Origin: DASQWC01 sp035640475
Lineage (GTDB): Bacteria > Actinomycetota > JAICYB01
Length of the DNA stretch: 31,313 nt
Direction: 5' to 3'
NCBI GenBank assembly: GCA_035640475.1
Contig: DASQWC010000194.1
Coordinates: forward strand, 1-31,313
In this document: in pieces, positions 7,079-13,980 of the stretch
Numbering within the stretch: position 1 is the stretch's first letter
Layout of the letters: every line of letters starts with the position of its first letter
Notes under the pieces: generated by a model
The model's database searches: none
Told to the model about the DNA's origin: nothing
Seen by the model: the letters and a program-made list of their open reading frames with translations, nothing else
Translations under genes and position numbers: made by a program

Positions 7079-7651
7079 CTACCGGCGCGGGCTCTCGTCG
7101 TCGCCGATGAGACCCGGCAGCGGCGAGATCGTGATCTTCGCCCTCGGCTCGACGCGTGTGACAACGCTTGCGACGAACGGGATCAGGATCTCCCCGGAGA
7201 CGACGAGCACCTCATTGGCCGGCTGGTGCAAGACGTCGGTCACGACCCCTACTTCCTCCCCGTCGGTTGTGACCACCGTGCAGCCGACGAGATCGTGATC
7301 CCAATACTCGGCCTCGTCGAGGGCTCGTGCCGCGTCGACGGGGACGACCAATTCGCTTCCGCGAAGCGCCTCGGCCGCATTGCGATCGGAGATCTCCTCG
7401 AATGACACGATCGTGCGCTGACCTTGGCGGCGCAGCGCGCGAATCGTCAGTGACTGGTGCCCGGCGTGCACGACCGATCCTCCGACGAATCGACTCGGGT
7501 CGTCGCTGACGATCTGCACGTCGACCTCGCCGCGAAGCCCGACCGCCCGTCCGACTGTGCCGACGACGAGGTGCGAGGGGTCGTTACCCGGATGCGCCGT
7601 CAGGCGCCCCCTCCTACTGGACGATCTCGACGATTGCGCTCTTTCCTTCAC
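7079..7651 (-). CDS. rimM: Ribosome maturation factor RimM
   Basis: RimM helps assemble the 30S head by binding S19. Visible: HLVVGTVGRAVGLRGEVDVQIVSDDPSRF (the N-terminal RimM barrel, shown here in parts: VGTVGRAVGLRGEV), EALRGSELVVP, and the PRC-barrel half with EYWDHDLVGCTVVTTDGEEVG and NEVLVVSGEILIPFV. The C-terminus GLIGDDE is usual. Two starts compete. ATG 7651 overlaps khpA by 38 nt and adds a Ser/Arg-rich leader that looks like antiphase reading of khpA. A CTG at 7603 lies 5 nt after AGGAGGGGG and gives a start close to the family consensus. I report the canonical codon but consider CTG 7603 quite possible. Confidence 0.92.
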   Translation of the reverse strand: MKERAQSSRSSSRRGRLTAHPGNDPSHLVVGTVGRAVGLRGEVDVQIVSDDPSRFVGGSVVHAGHQSLTIRALRRQGQRTIVSFEEISDRNAAEALRGSELVVPVDAARALDEAEYWDHDLVGCTVVTTDGEEVGVVTDVLHQPANEVLVVSGEILIPFVASVVTRVEPRAKITISPLPGLIGDDESPRR

Positions 7652-7844
7652 GCATTGCCGCCGCGCGGATGAGCTCGCGCAGGGCCTTGGCGACCCGTCC
7701 GTTGCGACCGATGACCTTGCCCATGTCCTCCGGCGCGACGTGGACCTGGAGAATCATCGCGCGCTGACCTTCGAGCGTCTCGATCTTCACCTGCGCGGGA
7801 TCGTCGACGAGGTAGCCGGTGACGAACTCGAGTAGTTCCTTCAC
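7614..7844 (-). CDS. khpA: KH-domain RNA-binding protein KhpA
   Basis: A 76-aa single KH domain protein that binds RNA, often with KhpB, and affects cell division and envelope growth in several Gram-positive bacteria. The KH signature GKVIGRNGRVAKALR (about 42-56) contains the G-x-x-G loop GRNG. The N-terminal MKELLEFVTGYLVDDPAQVKI is family-typical. The ATG at 7844 overlaps the rpsP stop by 4 nt (ATGA), a sign of translational coupling. Position between rpsP and rimM is conserved across Firmicutes and Actinobacteria. Confidence 0.96.
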   Translation of the reverse strand: MKELLEFVTGYLVDDPAQVKIETLEGQRAMILQVHVAPEDMGKVIGRNGRVAKALRELIRAAAMREGKSAIVEIVQ

Positions 7845-8284
7845 TGCGCCTCCGCATCCGGCTCCGGCGTGGACGCCGGGCTTTCCGCTTCGGAAGCCTG
7901 CTCAGTGGCGTTGATCTCAGGTTCTGTTGTTGCTGTGGGTTCTGTTGTTGCTGCGGGTTTCGTAGCCTCGGCTTTGGGCTCCGGCGCGGCCTTCTTGTGC
8001 TTCTTGACGGGCTTCTTGGCCGGGCCCTTGTCCGCAACGAACGTGCTCCAGATGCCCGTCCGCTTCAGCAGCGCGGTCACTGATTCCGAGGGCCGGGCGC
8101 CCTTGCGCAGCCAGTCGAGCGCCTTTTCCGAATCGATCGTGATCTCGCTGGGATTCGTGAGCGGCTTGTACTGCCCGATGATCTCGATGAAGCGGCCGTC
8201 CCGCGGCGAATGCGAGTCGGCGACGACGACGCGATAGACGGGCTGCTTGCGCTTGCCCACGCGCCTCAATCTGATCCTGACCAT
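7841..8284 (-). CDS. rpsP: 30S ribosomal protein S16 with low-complexity C-terminal tail
   Basis: S16 is needed for 30S assembly. Residues 1-80 match the family: VRIRLRRVGKRKQPVYRVVVADSHSPRDGRFIE and IGQYKPLTNPSEITIDSEKALDWLRKGARPSESV (both recognisable by RVGKRKQPVYR and WLRKGARPS). At 147 aa it is much longer than the usual 80-90: from about residue 90 it has a Lys-rich stretch (KKPVKKHKKAAPEPKA), then a Thr/Pro/Glu/Ala tail, common in Actinobacteria. The ATG at 8284 has AAAGG upstream. It heads the khpA-rimM-sortase-trmD transcript; 57 bp separate it from the divergent S9 peptidase, so both promoters must lie there. Confidence 0.96.
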   Translation of the reverse strand: MVRIRLRRVGKRKQPVYRVVVADSHSPRDGRFIEIIGQYKPLTNPSEITIDSEKALDWLRKGARPSESVTALLKRTGIWSTFVADKGPAKKPVKKHKKAAPEPKAEATKPAATTEPTATTEPEINATEQASEAESPASTPEPDAEAQ

Positions 8285-8341
8285 GTGGATTGTGTCCCTT
8301 TACATGCCGCGGAGCGGCCCGATCAGCAAAGATACCAGGTG

Positions 8342-10291
8342 ATGCGGGGAATGATTCCAGCCGACGTCTACGACCTCGTCGGCGTGTCCGACCCTCGGAT
8401 CTCGCCGGACGGAAGGGTCTGCGCGTACGTCGTCACGACCATCGACCGGGACGAGAGCACGTACATGAGCGCGATCTGGATGGTTCCCGTCGACGGATCG
8501 GAACCGCCGCGCCGCTTCTCGTTCGGAACGAGGCGGGACGCCAGCCCGCGCTGGGCCCCCGACGGCCGGCGGCTGGCCTTCGTCTCGAACCGGGACGACG
8601 AAAAGGCAGCCCAGCTCTATGTGATCCCGATCGAGGGAGGCGAGGCGGTCAAGCTCACCGATCTGAAGGAGAGCGTCGAGGACGTGGCGTGGTCGCCGGA
8701 CGGCACACGGATCGCGTTCACGGCGCGCGTCCGGGATTCCGAATACGAAGAGGAGGACGACCGCAAGCGCGCACCGCGCCGGATCACGGGCCTCATGTAC
8801 AAGCTCGAGAACGTTGGATGGACGTTCGACCGGCGCCGGCAGATCTTCGTCGTTCCGGCGGACGCATCCGCCGAGCCAAGGCAGATCACGGACGGAGACT
8901 TCGAGCACAACGGACCGGCGTGGTCGCCCGACGGCAAGCGCATCGCGTTCTCGGCAGCCCGGCATCGAGATTGGGACATCAAAGGGGCCTCCGACATCTA
9001 TGTCGTCGGAGCCCGCGGCGGCCGTCCACGGAAGCTGACGGCAACCGATGCCAACTGTGCGCAGCCATCGTGGTCGCCGGACGGCCGTCGCATCGCGTAC
9101 GCGCATAATCCGGGCGTCACGGAGATTCCGCGTCACTCACACATCGCCGTGATCGACGTGGGTTCGCGCCGCCGTCGCATCCTGACGACATCGCACGATC
9201 GCCACTGCGCACCGTTCACAACTGCTCGGGAGCCGATCTGGGCCGGCGACGACATCTTCTTCTGCACCGAAGACGGGGGAACGAACCCGATCTACCGTGT
9301 CGCGACGAAGGGACCGGCCGAGCCGCGTCCTGTGCGTCGGGGACAATGGGTGGTGCACGGCTACGACGTGTGTGCAGGAGTCGGTGTCCACGCGCGATCG
9401 ACGGCCACTTCTCTTCCCGAGCTCTACTTCGGCAACAAGCAGCTGACTCGACACGGAACGTCCTTTACTTCCTCGGTTCGGTTGAGCAAGCCGGAAGCGT
9501 TTACGGCAACCTCAGCGGACGGATCGAAAGTCGATGCTTGGATCATCCGGCCCGACGGCTTCCGGACGGGACGCCGTTATCCGGTTCTGCTGAACATCCA
9601 CGGCGGACCCTTCACGCAGTACGGCGTCGGCTTCTTCGACGAGTTCAGCGTCTACACGGGCGCCGGCTACGTCGTCGTGTACTCCAACCCGCGTGGGTCG
9701 TCCGGATATTCGGAAGCGTGGGGGCGCGCGATCTGCGGACCGGTCAACGGCCATGGGCCGGGCTGGGGCACGCGGGACTACGAAGATCTGATGGCCGTCA
9801 CCGACGAAGCGTTGCGCCGGTTCGACTTCTGCGATCCGAAACGCGTGGGGGTGATGGGCGGCTCGTACGGCGGGTTCATGACGAGCTGGATCGTCGGGCA
9901 CACCGATCGCTTCAAAGCTGCCATTTCGGAGCGAGCCGTGAACACGTTCTACACGGAGTACGGCTCCGCCGACATCGGCTGGCGACTGCACAAGGCATAC
10001 ACAGGTGCGCACCTGCACGAGGACGTCGAGGAGTACCTGCTCCAGTCGCCGCTCACCTACGCCGATCGCATCCGAACACCGCTGCTGATCCTGCACTCGG
10101 AGAACGACCTGCGCTGCCCGATCGACCAGGCCGAGCACTTGTTCACCGCGCTTCGGCTGCTGAAGCGGGACGTCGAGTTCGTCCGCTTCCCGGCCGAGTC
10201 ACACGAGCTGACGCGGTCGGGCTCGCCGCGTCACCGCGTGCAGCGCTTCGAGATCATCCTCGACTGGCTCGACCGGAAACTGAAGCAGTAA
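8342..10291 (+). CDS. S9 family peptidase (acylaminoacyl-peptidase/dipeptidyl-peptidase type)
   Basis: A 649-aa prolyl-oligopeptidase-family serine peptidase. The N-terminal two thirds form a TolB/WD40-like propeller with repeated W-S-P-D-G / W-A-P-D-G motifs (RWAPDGRRLAFVSNRD, AWSPDGTRIAFTARV, SWSPDGRRIAYAHN). The C-terminal alpha/beta hydrolase carries HGGPFTQYG (oxyanion region), the nucleophile Ser508 in GGSYGGFM, Asp589 in HSENDLRCP and His621 in ESHELTR. There is no signal peptide, so it is probably cytoplasmic and cleaves short or N-acylated peptides. The start at ATG 8342 gives MRGMIPADVYDLVGVSDPRIS; a GTG just before and an ATG at 8351 are alternatives. It is transcribed divergently from rpsP. 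Confidence 0.93.
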   Translation: MRGMIPADVYDLVGVSDPRISPDGRVCAYVVTTIDRDESTYMSAIWMVPVDGSEPPRRFSFGTRRDASPRWAPDGRRLAFVSNRDDEKAAQLYVIPIEGGEAVKLTDLKESVEDVAWSPDGTRIAFTARVRDSEYEEEDDRKRAPRRITGLMYKLENVGWTFDRRRQIFVVPADASAEPRQITDGDFEHNGPAWSPDGKRIAFSAARHRDWDIKGASDIYVVGARGGRPRKLTATDANCAQPSWSPDGRRIAYAHNPGVTEIPRHSHIAVIDVGSRRRRILTTSHDRHCAPFTTAREPIWAGDDIFFCTEDGGTNPIYRVATKGPAEPRPVRRGQWVVHGYDVCAGVGVHARSTATSLPELYFGNKQLTRHGTSFTSSVRLSKPEAFTATSADGSKVDAWIIRPDGFRTGRRYPVLLNIHGGPFTQYGVGFFDEFSVYTGAGYVVVYSNPRGSSGYSEAWGRAICGPVNGHGPGWGTRDYEDLMAVTDEALRRFDFCDPKRVGVMGGSYGGFMTSWIVGHTDRFKAAISERAVNTFYTEYGSADIGWRLHKAYTGAHLHEDVEEYLLQSPLTYADRIRTPLLILHSENDLRCPIDQAEHLFTALRLLKRDVEFVRFPAESHELTRSGSPRHRVQRFEIILDWLDRKLKQ

Positions 10292-10303
10292 GCAACGAAT
10301 CGA

Positions 10304-10735
10304 TCACGGCGACCCGGGCACGCCGCGCCGCCACACCCAGAACAAGAGGGCCGCTCCGGCCAGCAGCCCGATGCCGGCGAGCGCGGGCAGCGCCGGGGAG
10401 GAGCGATTGCTCTGGCGCTCGACTTCGATTCGCGTACCGTCCGATGCGGGTTTGGCCGTCCGTTTCGGCGCCGGCGTCGGAGCCGGCGTTGTGGTCGTCC
10501 CGCCGCTTCCTCCCTCCGCAGGGGCCTCGGTCGGAACGGGCGTCGGCGTGATGACCTGGCCCGGCGCCCCCGACGGACCGGGCGAGCCGGAACCGCCGCG
10601 GATCACCCTGCTCGAGCCGGGCTTGCCGGGCTCCCCGGCGCCGGGGTCGTCCTGACCCGACTGACCCGCCGCAAGCGGCAGGGCGGCGAACATCGCAACG
10701 AACACAAGGAGCCCCAGCCGCCATCTCACCCGCAT
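10304..10735 (-). CDS. Secreted, membrane- or wall-anchored Pro/Thr-rich surface protein with LPALAG tail motif
   Basis: A 143-aa protein without a recognised domain. Residues 1-25 are a signal peptide (basic MRVRWR, hydrophobic core, LAAGQ). The middle is low-complexity Gly/Ser/Pro and Thr/Pro (PTPVPTEAP, TTTTPAPTPAP), a likely extended stalk. The C-terminus has the order of a cell-wall sorting signal: LPALAG at 116-121, a hydrophobic stretch IGLLAGAALLFWVW, then RR. A class F-type sortase is encoded at 6481-7068. The LPALAG match is loose (no Thr-Gly), so a plain membrane anchor is also possible. It follows a protein of the same architecture by 26 nt, and is convergent with the S9 peptidase gene. 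ATG 10735 was chosen because the signal peptide begins there. Confidence 0.72.
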   Translation of the reverse strand: MRVRWRLGLLVFVAMFAALPLAAGQSGQDDPGAGEPGKPGSSRVIRGGSGSPGPSGAPGQVITPTPVPTEAPAEGGSGGTTTTPAPTPAPKRTAKPASDGTRIEVERQSNRSSPALPALAGIGLLAGAALLFWVWRRGVPGSP

Positions 10736-10761
10736 CAATCGGACGATAACAGCGAAAACCC

Positions 10762-11187
10762 TTACCGACGGCGCATTCGAGAACGCAGCCACAGCACGCC
10801 GATAGCCAGGAGAAACGCTCCGATCGAGACGACGAGCGCAACGACCGGCCCACGCTCGGGGCGGGTCGGAGGAGCCTGGGCCGGCGTCGGTTCGGGTGAC
10901 GGCGACGGAGTCATCGTCGGCGTAGGGCTGGGTTGCGCATCGACTCCCCCGCGAAACCCGCCGCCGGACGAGATGCCGGGCGCTCCGTCCGGGCCGTCGG
11001 CACCTTCTTCTCCCGAGGCGTCGCCGCCGGGTGCGCCCTGCGCATCAGGCGGGGGCTCCGGCTCCTGGGGCTCGGGCGGATCGGGAGGATCCGGCGGCTC
11101 GTAGGCAGGTCCCGCGATGGCGACCGCATGGTGTGAAGACGGCACGACCAACGCGACTGCCGCGATTGCGAAGACGAGCAGGCGCAT
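10762..11187 (-). CDS. Secreted Pro-rich protein with C-terminal membrane anchor
   Basis: A 141-aa protein of unknown function with the same layout as its downstream neighbour. Residues 1-25 form a signal peptide (MRLLVFAIAAVALVV core, then AVAIAG). Next come a Pro/Glu/Asp stretch (PPDPPDPPEPQEPEPPP), a Gly/Asp/Ala segment and a PSPTPTMTPSPSPEPTP stretch. A membrane helix follows at about 114-133 (VVALVVSIGAFLLAIGVLWL), then a basic end RSRMRRR. There is no LPxTG-like motif before the helix, so it is probably membrane-held. Its ATG shares a base with the stop of the DUF2007-like gene (TGATG), showing coupling to the ffh transcript. Confidence 0.72.
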   Translation of the reverse strand: MRLLVFAIAAVALVVPSSHHAVAIAGPAYEPPDPPDPPEPQEPEPPPDAQGAPGGDASGEEGADGPDGAPGISSGGGFRGGVDAQPSPTPTMTPSPSPEPTPAQAPPTRPERGPVVALVVSIGAFLLAIGVLWLRSRMRRR

Positions 11188-11402
11188 CACTCGGCCGCCT
11201 CGCCGATCAGCTCCCTTGCATCGGCCTCCTCCGAAGCGAGCACGAGGACCCGATATCCCTGGACGAATCCCACCTGCGGATACCAGCCGTCCGCATCGTC
11301 GCTCGACAGGACGGCGTCGATGCCGCTGGAGCGAAGCATCGCCACGATCGCGTTCGCTTCTCCTTGCGAACCGCGGAAGACCTCGGACGTCCTGTTCGTC
11401 AG
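11187..11402 (-). CDS. DUF2007-like small protein, probable CTG start
   Basis: A 71-residue frame fills what would otherwise be a gap between ffh and the surface protein. It reads TNRTSEVFRGSQGEANAIVAML... The recognisable parts are GEANAIVAMLRSSGIDAVLSS, then GWYPQVGFVQGYRVLVLASEEADARELIGE. This resembles DUF2007 (putative signal-transducing) proteins: an ExxxxxxLxxxGI helix, then a V-x-V strand and a D/E-A-x-x-x-x-I/L helix. There is no ATG, GTG or TTG before the domain. The likely start is CTG 11402, which overlaps the ffh stop by 4 nt (CTGA) and has AAGGGA just upstream. The stop shares its last base with the next ATG. Both junctions support a real coupled gene. A GTG within the domain would truncate it. 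Confidence 0.62.
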   Translation of the reverse strand: MTNRTSEVFRGSQGEANAIVAMLRSSGIDAVLSSDDADGWYPQVGFVQGYRVLVLASEEADARELIGEAAE

Positions 11403-12763
11403 AATCCCTTCATCTTCGGAAGCGCGCGCCGGGCCTTCCGGCCGGCCTTCCGCCCGGGCATGCCGGGAATGCGTCCGAGGGTGGAGCGCATCATCTTGCG
11501 CATCATCTCGAACTGTTTGACGACGTTGGAAACGTCCTGCGGCTTGGTTCCGGAGCCATTTGCGATGCGCTCCCGGCGCGAACCGTTGATGAGCTGCGGC
11601 TTGGTGCGTTCGGCCGGCGTCATCGATTGAATGATCGCTTCCGTCCGCACGAGCGCTTTTTCGTCGATCTGGTCTTCGGAGATCTTCCCGATGCCGGGAA
11701 GGTTGGGCATCATCCCGACGATGCTCTCGAGCGGACCCATCTTCTTGATCATCCGCAGCTGCTCGAGAAAGTCCGACAAGTCAAAGGTCGCGTCGCGCAT
11801 CTTTCGCTCGAGCGCGTCCGCGTCCTCGGCCTCGATGAGCGCTTCGGCGCGCTCGACGAGTGTGAGGACGTCGCCCATGCCGAGAATGCGCGACGCCATC
11901 CGGTCGGGATGGAAGGCCTCGAGGTCCTCCATCTTCTCGCCGACACCCGCGTAGAGGATCGGCACGCCGGTCGTCTCGGCCAGCGACAGCGCAGCGCCGC
12001 CGCGCGCGTCGCCGTCCAGCTTCGTGAGAATCGCGCCGGTCGGCGAGAGCGCCTGATTGAACGAGATGGCCGCGTTGAGCGCATCCTGGCCGGTCATCGC
12101 GTCCAGGACGAGCAGCGTCTCGTTGGGCTGGATGGCGTCGCGGATCTTGCGTGCTTCGTCCATCAGCTCTTCGTCGACGTGGAGTCGTCCGGCCGAGTCG
12201 CAGATGAGCACCGTGTAGCTCTCCCTGCGCGCGCGGTCGAGTGCGCGTCGCGCGACGGCGACCGGGTCGCCGCCCGGCTCCCCAGCCTCGACGTCTACAC
12301 CGATCCGGGAGCCGAGCTGGACGAGCTGGTCGACGGCGGCCGGACGCTGCAAATCGGCGGCGGCAAGCAGCGGGCGTTGTCCCTTGGCCTTGAGCTCGTT
12401 GGCGAGCTTGGCCGCCATGGTCGTCTTCCCGGAGCCCTGCAGACCCACGACGAGGATCACCGTGGGCGGTGTCTCGGCGAGCGTGAGCGGACGGTGCTCC
12501 TGCCCGAGCAGCCGGACGAGCTCGTCGTTGACGATCTTGACGATCTGCTGACCGGGCGTGATCGAGCGCAGGACCTGCTGTCCGACGGCTTCGTCGCGGA
12601 CGCGCTGGAGAAAGATCCGGACGATCGGCGCGGCGACGTCGGCTTCGAGCAGCGCGAGACGGATCTCGCGCATGCCCTCGTCGAGGTCGGCCTCCGTCAG
12701 CTTGCCCTTGCGCCGGAGACGCCCGAACGCGGCGTCCAGACGGGACGACAGGTTCTCGAACAT
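11399..12763 (-). CDS. ffh: Signal recognition particle protein Ffh (SRP54)
   Basis: The GTPase of the signal recognition particle; it binds 4.5S/SRP RNA and nascent membrane proteins and docks on FtsY. The 454-aa protein has the N domain (1-85), the G domain with P-loop GLQGSGKTT (107-115), DLQRPAAVDQL, DSAGRLHVDEEL (the usual DTAGR is DSAGR here), TKLDGDARGG and GVGEKMEDLEAFHPDR. The Met-rich M domain follows from about 325, including SGTKPQDVSNVVKQFEMMRKMM for RNA binding. The end is very basic. ATG 12763 is clear. It is followed by the coupled DUF2007-like gene; the receptor gene ftsY is encoded close by. Confidence 0.97.
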   Translation of the reverse strand: MFENLSSRLDAAFGRLRRKGKLTEADLDEGMREIRLALLEADVAAPIVRIFLQRVRDEAVGQQVLRSITPGQQIVKIVNDELVRLLGQEHRPLTLAETPPTVILVVGLQGSGKTTMAAKLANELKAKGQRPLLAAADLQRPAAVDQLVQLGSRIGVDVEAGEPGGDPVAVARRALDRARRESYTVLICDSAGRLHVDEELMDEARKIRDAIQPNETLLVLDAMTGQDALNAAISFNQALSPTGAILTKLDGDARGGAALSLAETTGVPILYAGVGEKMEDLEAFHPDRMASRILGMGDVLTLVERAEALIEAEDADALERKMRDATFDLSDFLEQLRMIKKMGPLESIVGMMPNLPGIGKISEDQIDEKALVRTEAIIQSMTPAERTKPQLINGSRRERIANGSGTKPQDVSNVVKQFEMMRKMMRSTLGRIPGMPGRKAGRKARRALPKMKGF

Positions 12764-12795
12764 GCGATTGAGGCTACCCTGAGCGACACCGGTTA

Positions 12796-12817
12796 GATGG
12801 AGTCGCTACGCTCCATC
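12796..12817. repeat. Inverted repeat in the ffh / crotonase divergent gap
   Basis: Perfect 7-bp arms GATGGAG and CTCCATC flank an 8-nt spacer TCGCTACG. The element lies in the 56-bp gap between the divergent ffh and crotonase starts, three bases before the chosen GTG start of the crotonase. It could be an operator or an mRNA hairpin shielding the start region. The TCGCTACG-type centre also occurs in the GC-rich repeat at 1580-1638, so it may instead be a scrap of that element. Confidence 0.4.
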
Positions 12818-12819
12818 CT

Positions 12820-13605
12820 GTGGAACTGGAAGACGTTCGGTACGACGTCACCGACGGGATCGCGACGATCACGATCAATCGTCCGGAGGTCTACAACGCC
12901 TTTCGTGCGCAGACCGTCGACGAGCTCATCCTGTGCTTCAAGAGCGCCTGGGCGGATCGGGGCGTCGGCGTCGCGATCCTCACCGGCGCCGGCGACAAAG
13001 CGTTCTGCACGGGAGGCGACCAGAAGCAGCGCGCGCAGACCGGCGACTACGGGCCGTCGGTGCACGGACTCTTCGAGATCGACGCGCTTCACCGCCTGAT
13101 TCGCGACATTCCCAAACCGGTCATCGCGGCCGTCAACGGCTACGCAATCGGCGGCGGACACGTGCTGCACGTCGTTTGCGATCTCTCGATTGCCTCCCAG
13201 ACGGCGCGGTTCGGGCAAACGGGGCCCCGGGTCGGCTCCTTCGACGCCGGCTTCGGCTCCGCGTACCTGGCCCGCATCGTCGGCGAGAAGCGTGCACGCG
13301 AGATCTGGTACCTGTGCCGGCAATACACGGCCGAGCAGGCGCTGGCGTGGGGACTCGTGAATGCGGTCGTCGAGCCGGACAAGCTCATGGAGGAAGCTCG
13401 CGCGTGGGCGAAGGAGATCCTCACGAAGTCACCGACGGCGATCCGTTTCCTCAAGCATTCGTTCAACGCCGACTCGGAATCGATCGCGGGAATCGGCACA
13501 CTTGCGTGGGACGGGCTCGACTTGTTCGTCCGCACCGACGAGGCGTCCGAGGGCGTTCGCGCGTTCGGTGAGAAGCGCGATCCCGATTTCGGTCCCTATC
13601 GGTAA
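12820..13605 (+). CDS. MenB/BadI-type crotonase (1,4-dihydroxy-2-naphthoyl-CoA synthase-like)
   Basis: A 261-aa crotonase-fold CoA enzyme. FCTGGDQKQR (63-71), KPVIAAVNGYAIGGGHVLHVVCDL (shown by AVNGYAIGGGHVLH) and FGQTGPRVGSFDAGFGSAYL (131-150), followed by ARIVGEKRAREIWYLCRQY, are hallmarks of the MenB group, which closes the naphthoate ring in menaquinone synthesis. The same features occur in BadI, the ring-cleaving 2-ketocyclohexanecarboxyl-CoA hydrolase. The tail (SFNADSE, TDEASEGVRAFGEKRDPDF) fits both. No other men genes are nearby, so I leave the symbol open. The start is GTG 12820; the ribosome binding site is poor, and the next gene follows by 9 nt. Confidence 0.85.
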   Translation: MELEDVRYDVTDGIATITINRPEVYNAFRAQTVDELILCFKSAWADRGVGVAILTGAGDKAFCTGGDQKQRAQTGDYGPSVHGLFEIDALHRLIRDIPKPVIAAVNGYAIGGGHVLHVVCDLSIASQTARFGQTGPRVGSFDAGFGSAYLARIVGEKRAREIWYLCRQYTAEQALAWGLVNAVVEPDKLMEEARAWAKEILTKSPTAIRFLKHSFNADSESIAGIGTLAWDGLDLFVRTDEASEGVRAFGEKRDPDFGPYR

Positions 13606-13614
13606 CCTTGAGTC

Positions 13615-13977
13615 ATGGCGAAGGAGCACAAGGTGACTGCGCTGCGCCCGACCGAGGCCGCCGAAGGCCGTCCGTCGATCCGGATGACCAACGACCGGAT
13701 CCTCGTGCGGCGGCCGGGTTCGGAGGAACGCAAAACGAAGGGCGGACTGCTCATCCCGGCAACGGCTGCCGACGGCGGCAAGCGGACCGTGTGGGCCGAG
13801 GTCGTCGCCGTCGGGCCGAACATTCGCACGATCGAGATCGGCGACTACGTCCTTGTCAGTCCCGAAGCGGGATACGAAGCCCAGATCCGCGGTGAGGACT
13901 ACCTGCTGCTGCGCGAACGCGAAGTGCACGCGATCGCGTCGGAGCAGACCGACAGCGGAACCGGCCTCTACCTCTAG
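13615..13977 (+). CDS. GroES-like (Cpn10 family) protein, divergent
   Basis: A 120-aa protein with a Cpn10-like barrel: NDRILVRRPGSEERKTKGGLLIPATA (by TKGGLLIPATA), WAEVVAVGPN, IEIGDYVLVSPEAGYEAQI and GEDYLLLREREVHAI. These match the order of GroES strands (the mobile-loop segment, then the V-V-A-V-G-P and G-D-x-V strands), but the glycine-rich roof loop is different and N- and C-terminal extensions are present. Such single divergent proteins occur in Actinobacteria in addition to true GroES. No groEL is in the window, so whether it pairs with a chaperonin is unknown. It starts at ATG 13615, 9 nt after the crotonase, and ends 3 nt from the convergent ftsY stop. Confidence 0.82.
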   Translation: MAKEHKVTALRPTEAAEGRPSIRMTNDRILVRRPGSEERKTKGGLLIPATAADGGKRTVWAEVVAVGPNIRTIEIGDYVLVSPEAGYEAQIRGEDYLLLREREVHAIASEQTDSGTGLYL

Positions 13978-13980
13978 CGC

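Noticed and set aside
11117..12796. 559-codon plus-strand open frame opposite ffh
   Set aside because: Antisense of ffh, which is certain; the beginning also crosses the DUF2007-like gene.
12820..13605. Calling the crotonase menB outright
   Set aside because: The same signature residues occur in BadI-type ring-cleaving enzymes and no menaquinone genes are nearby.
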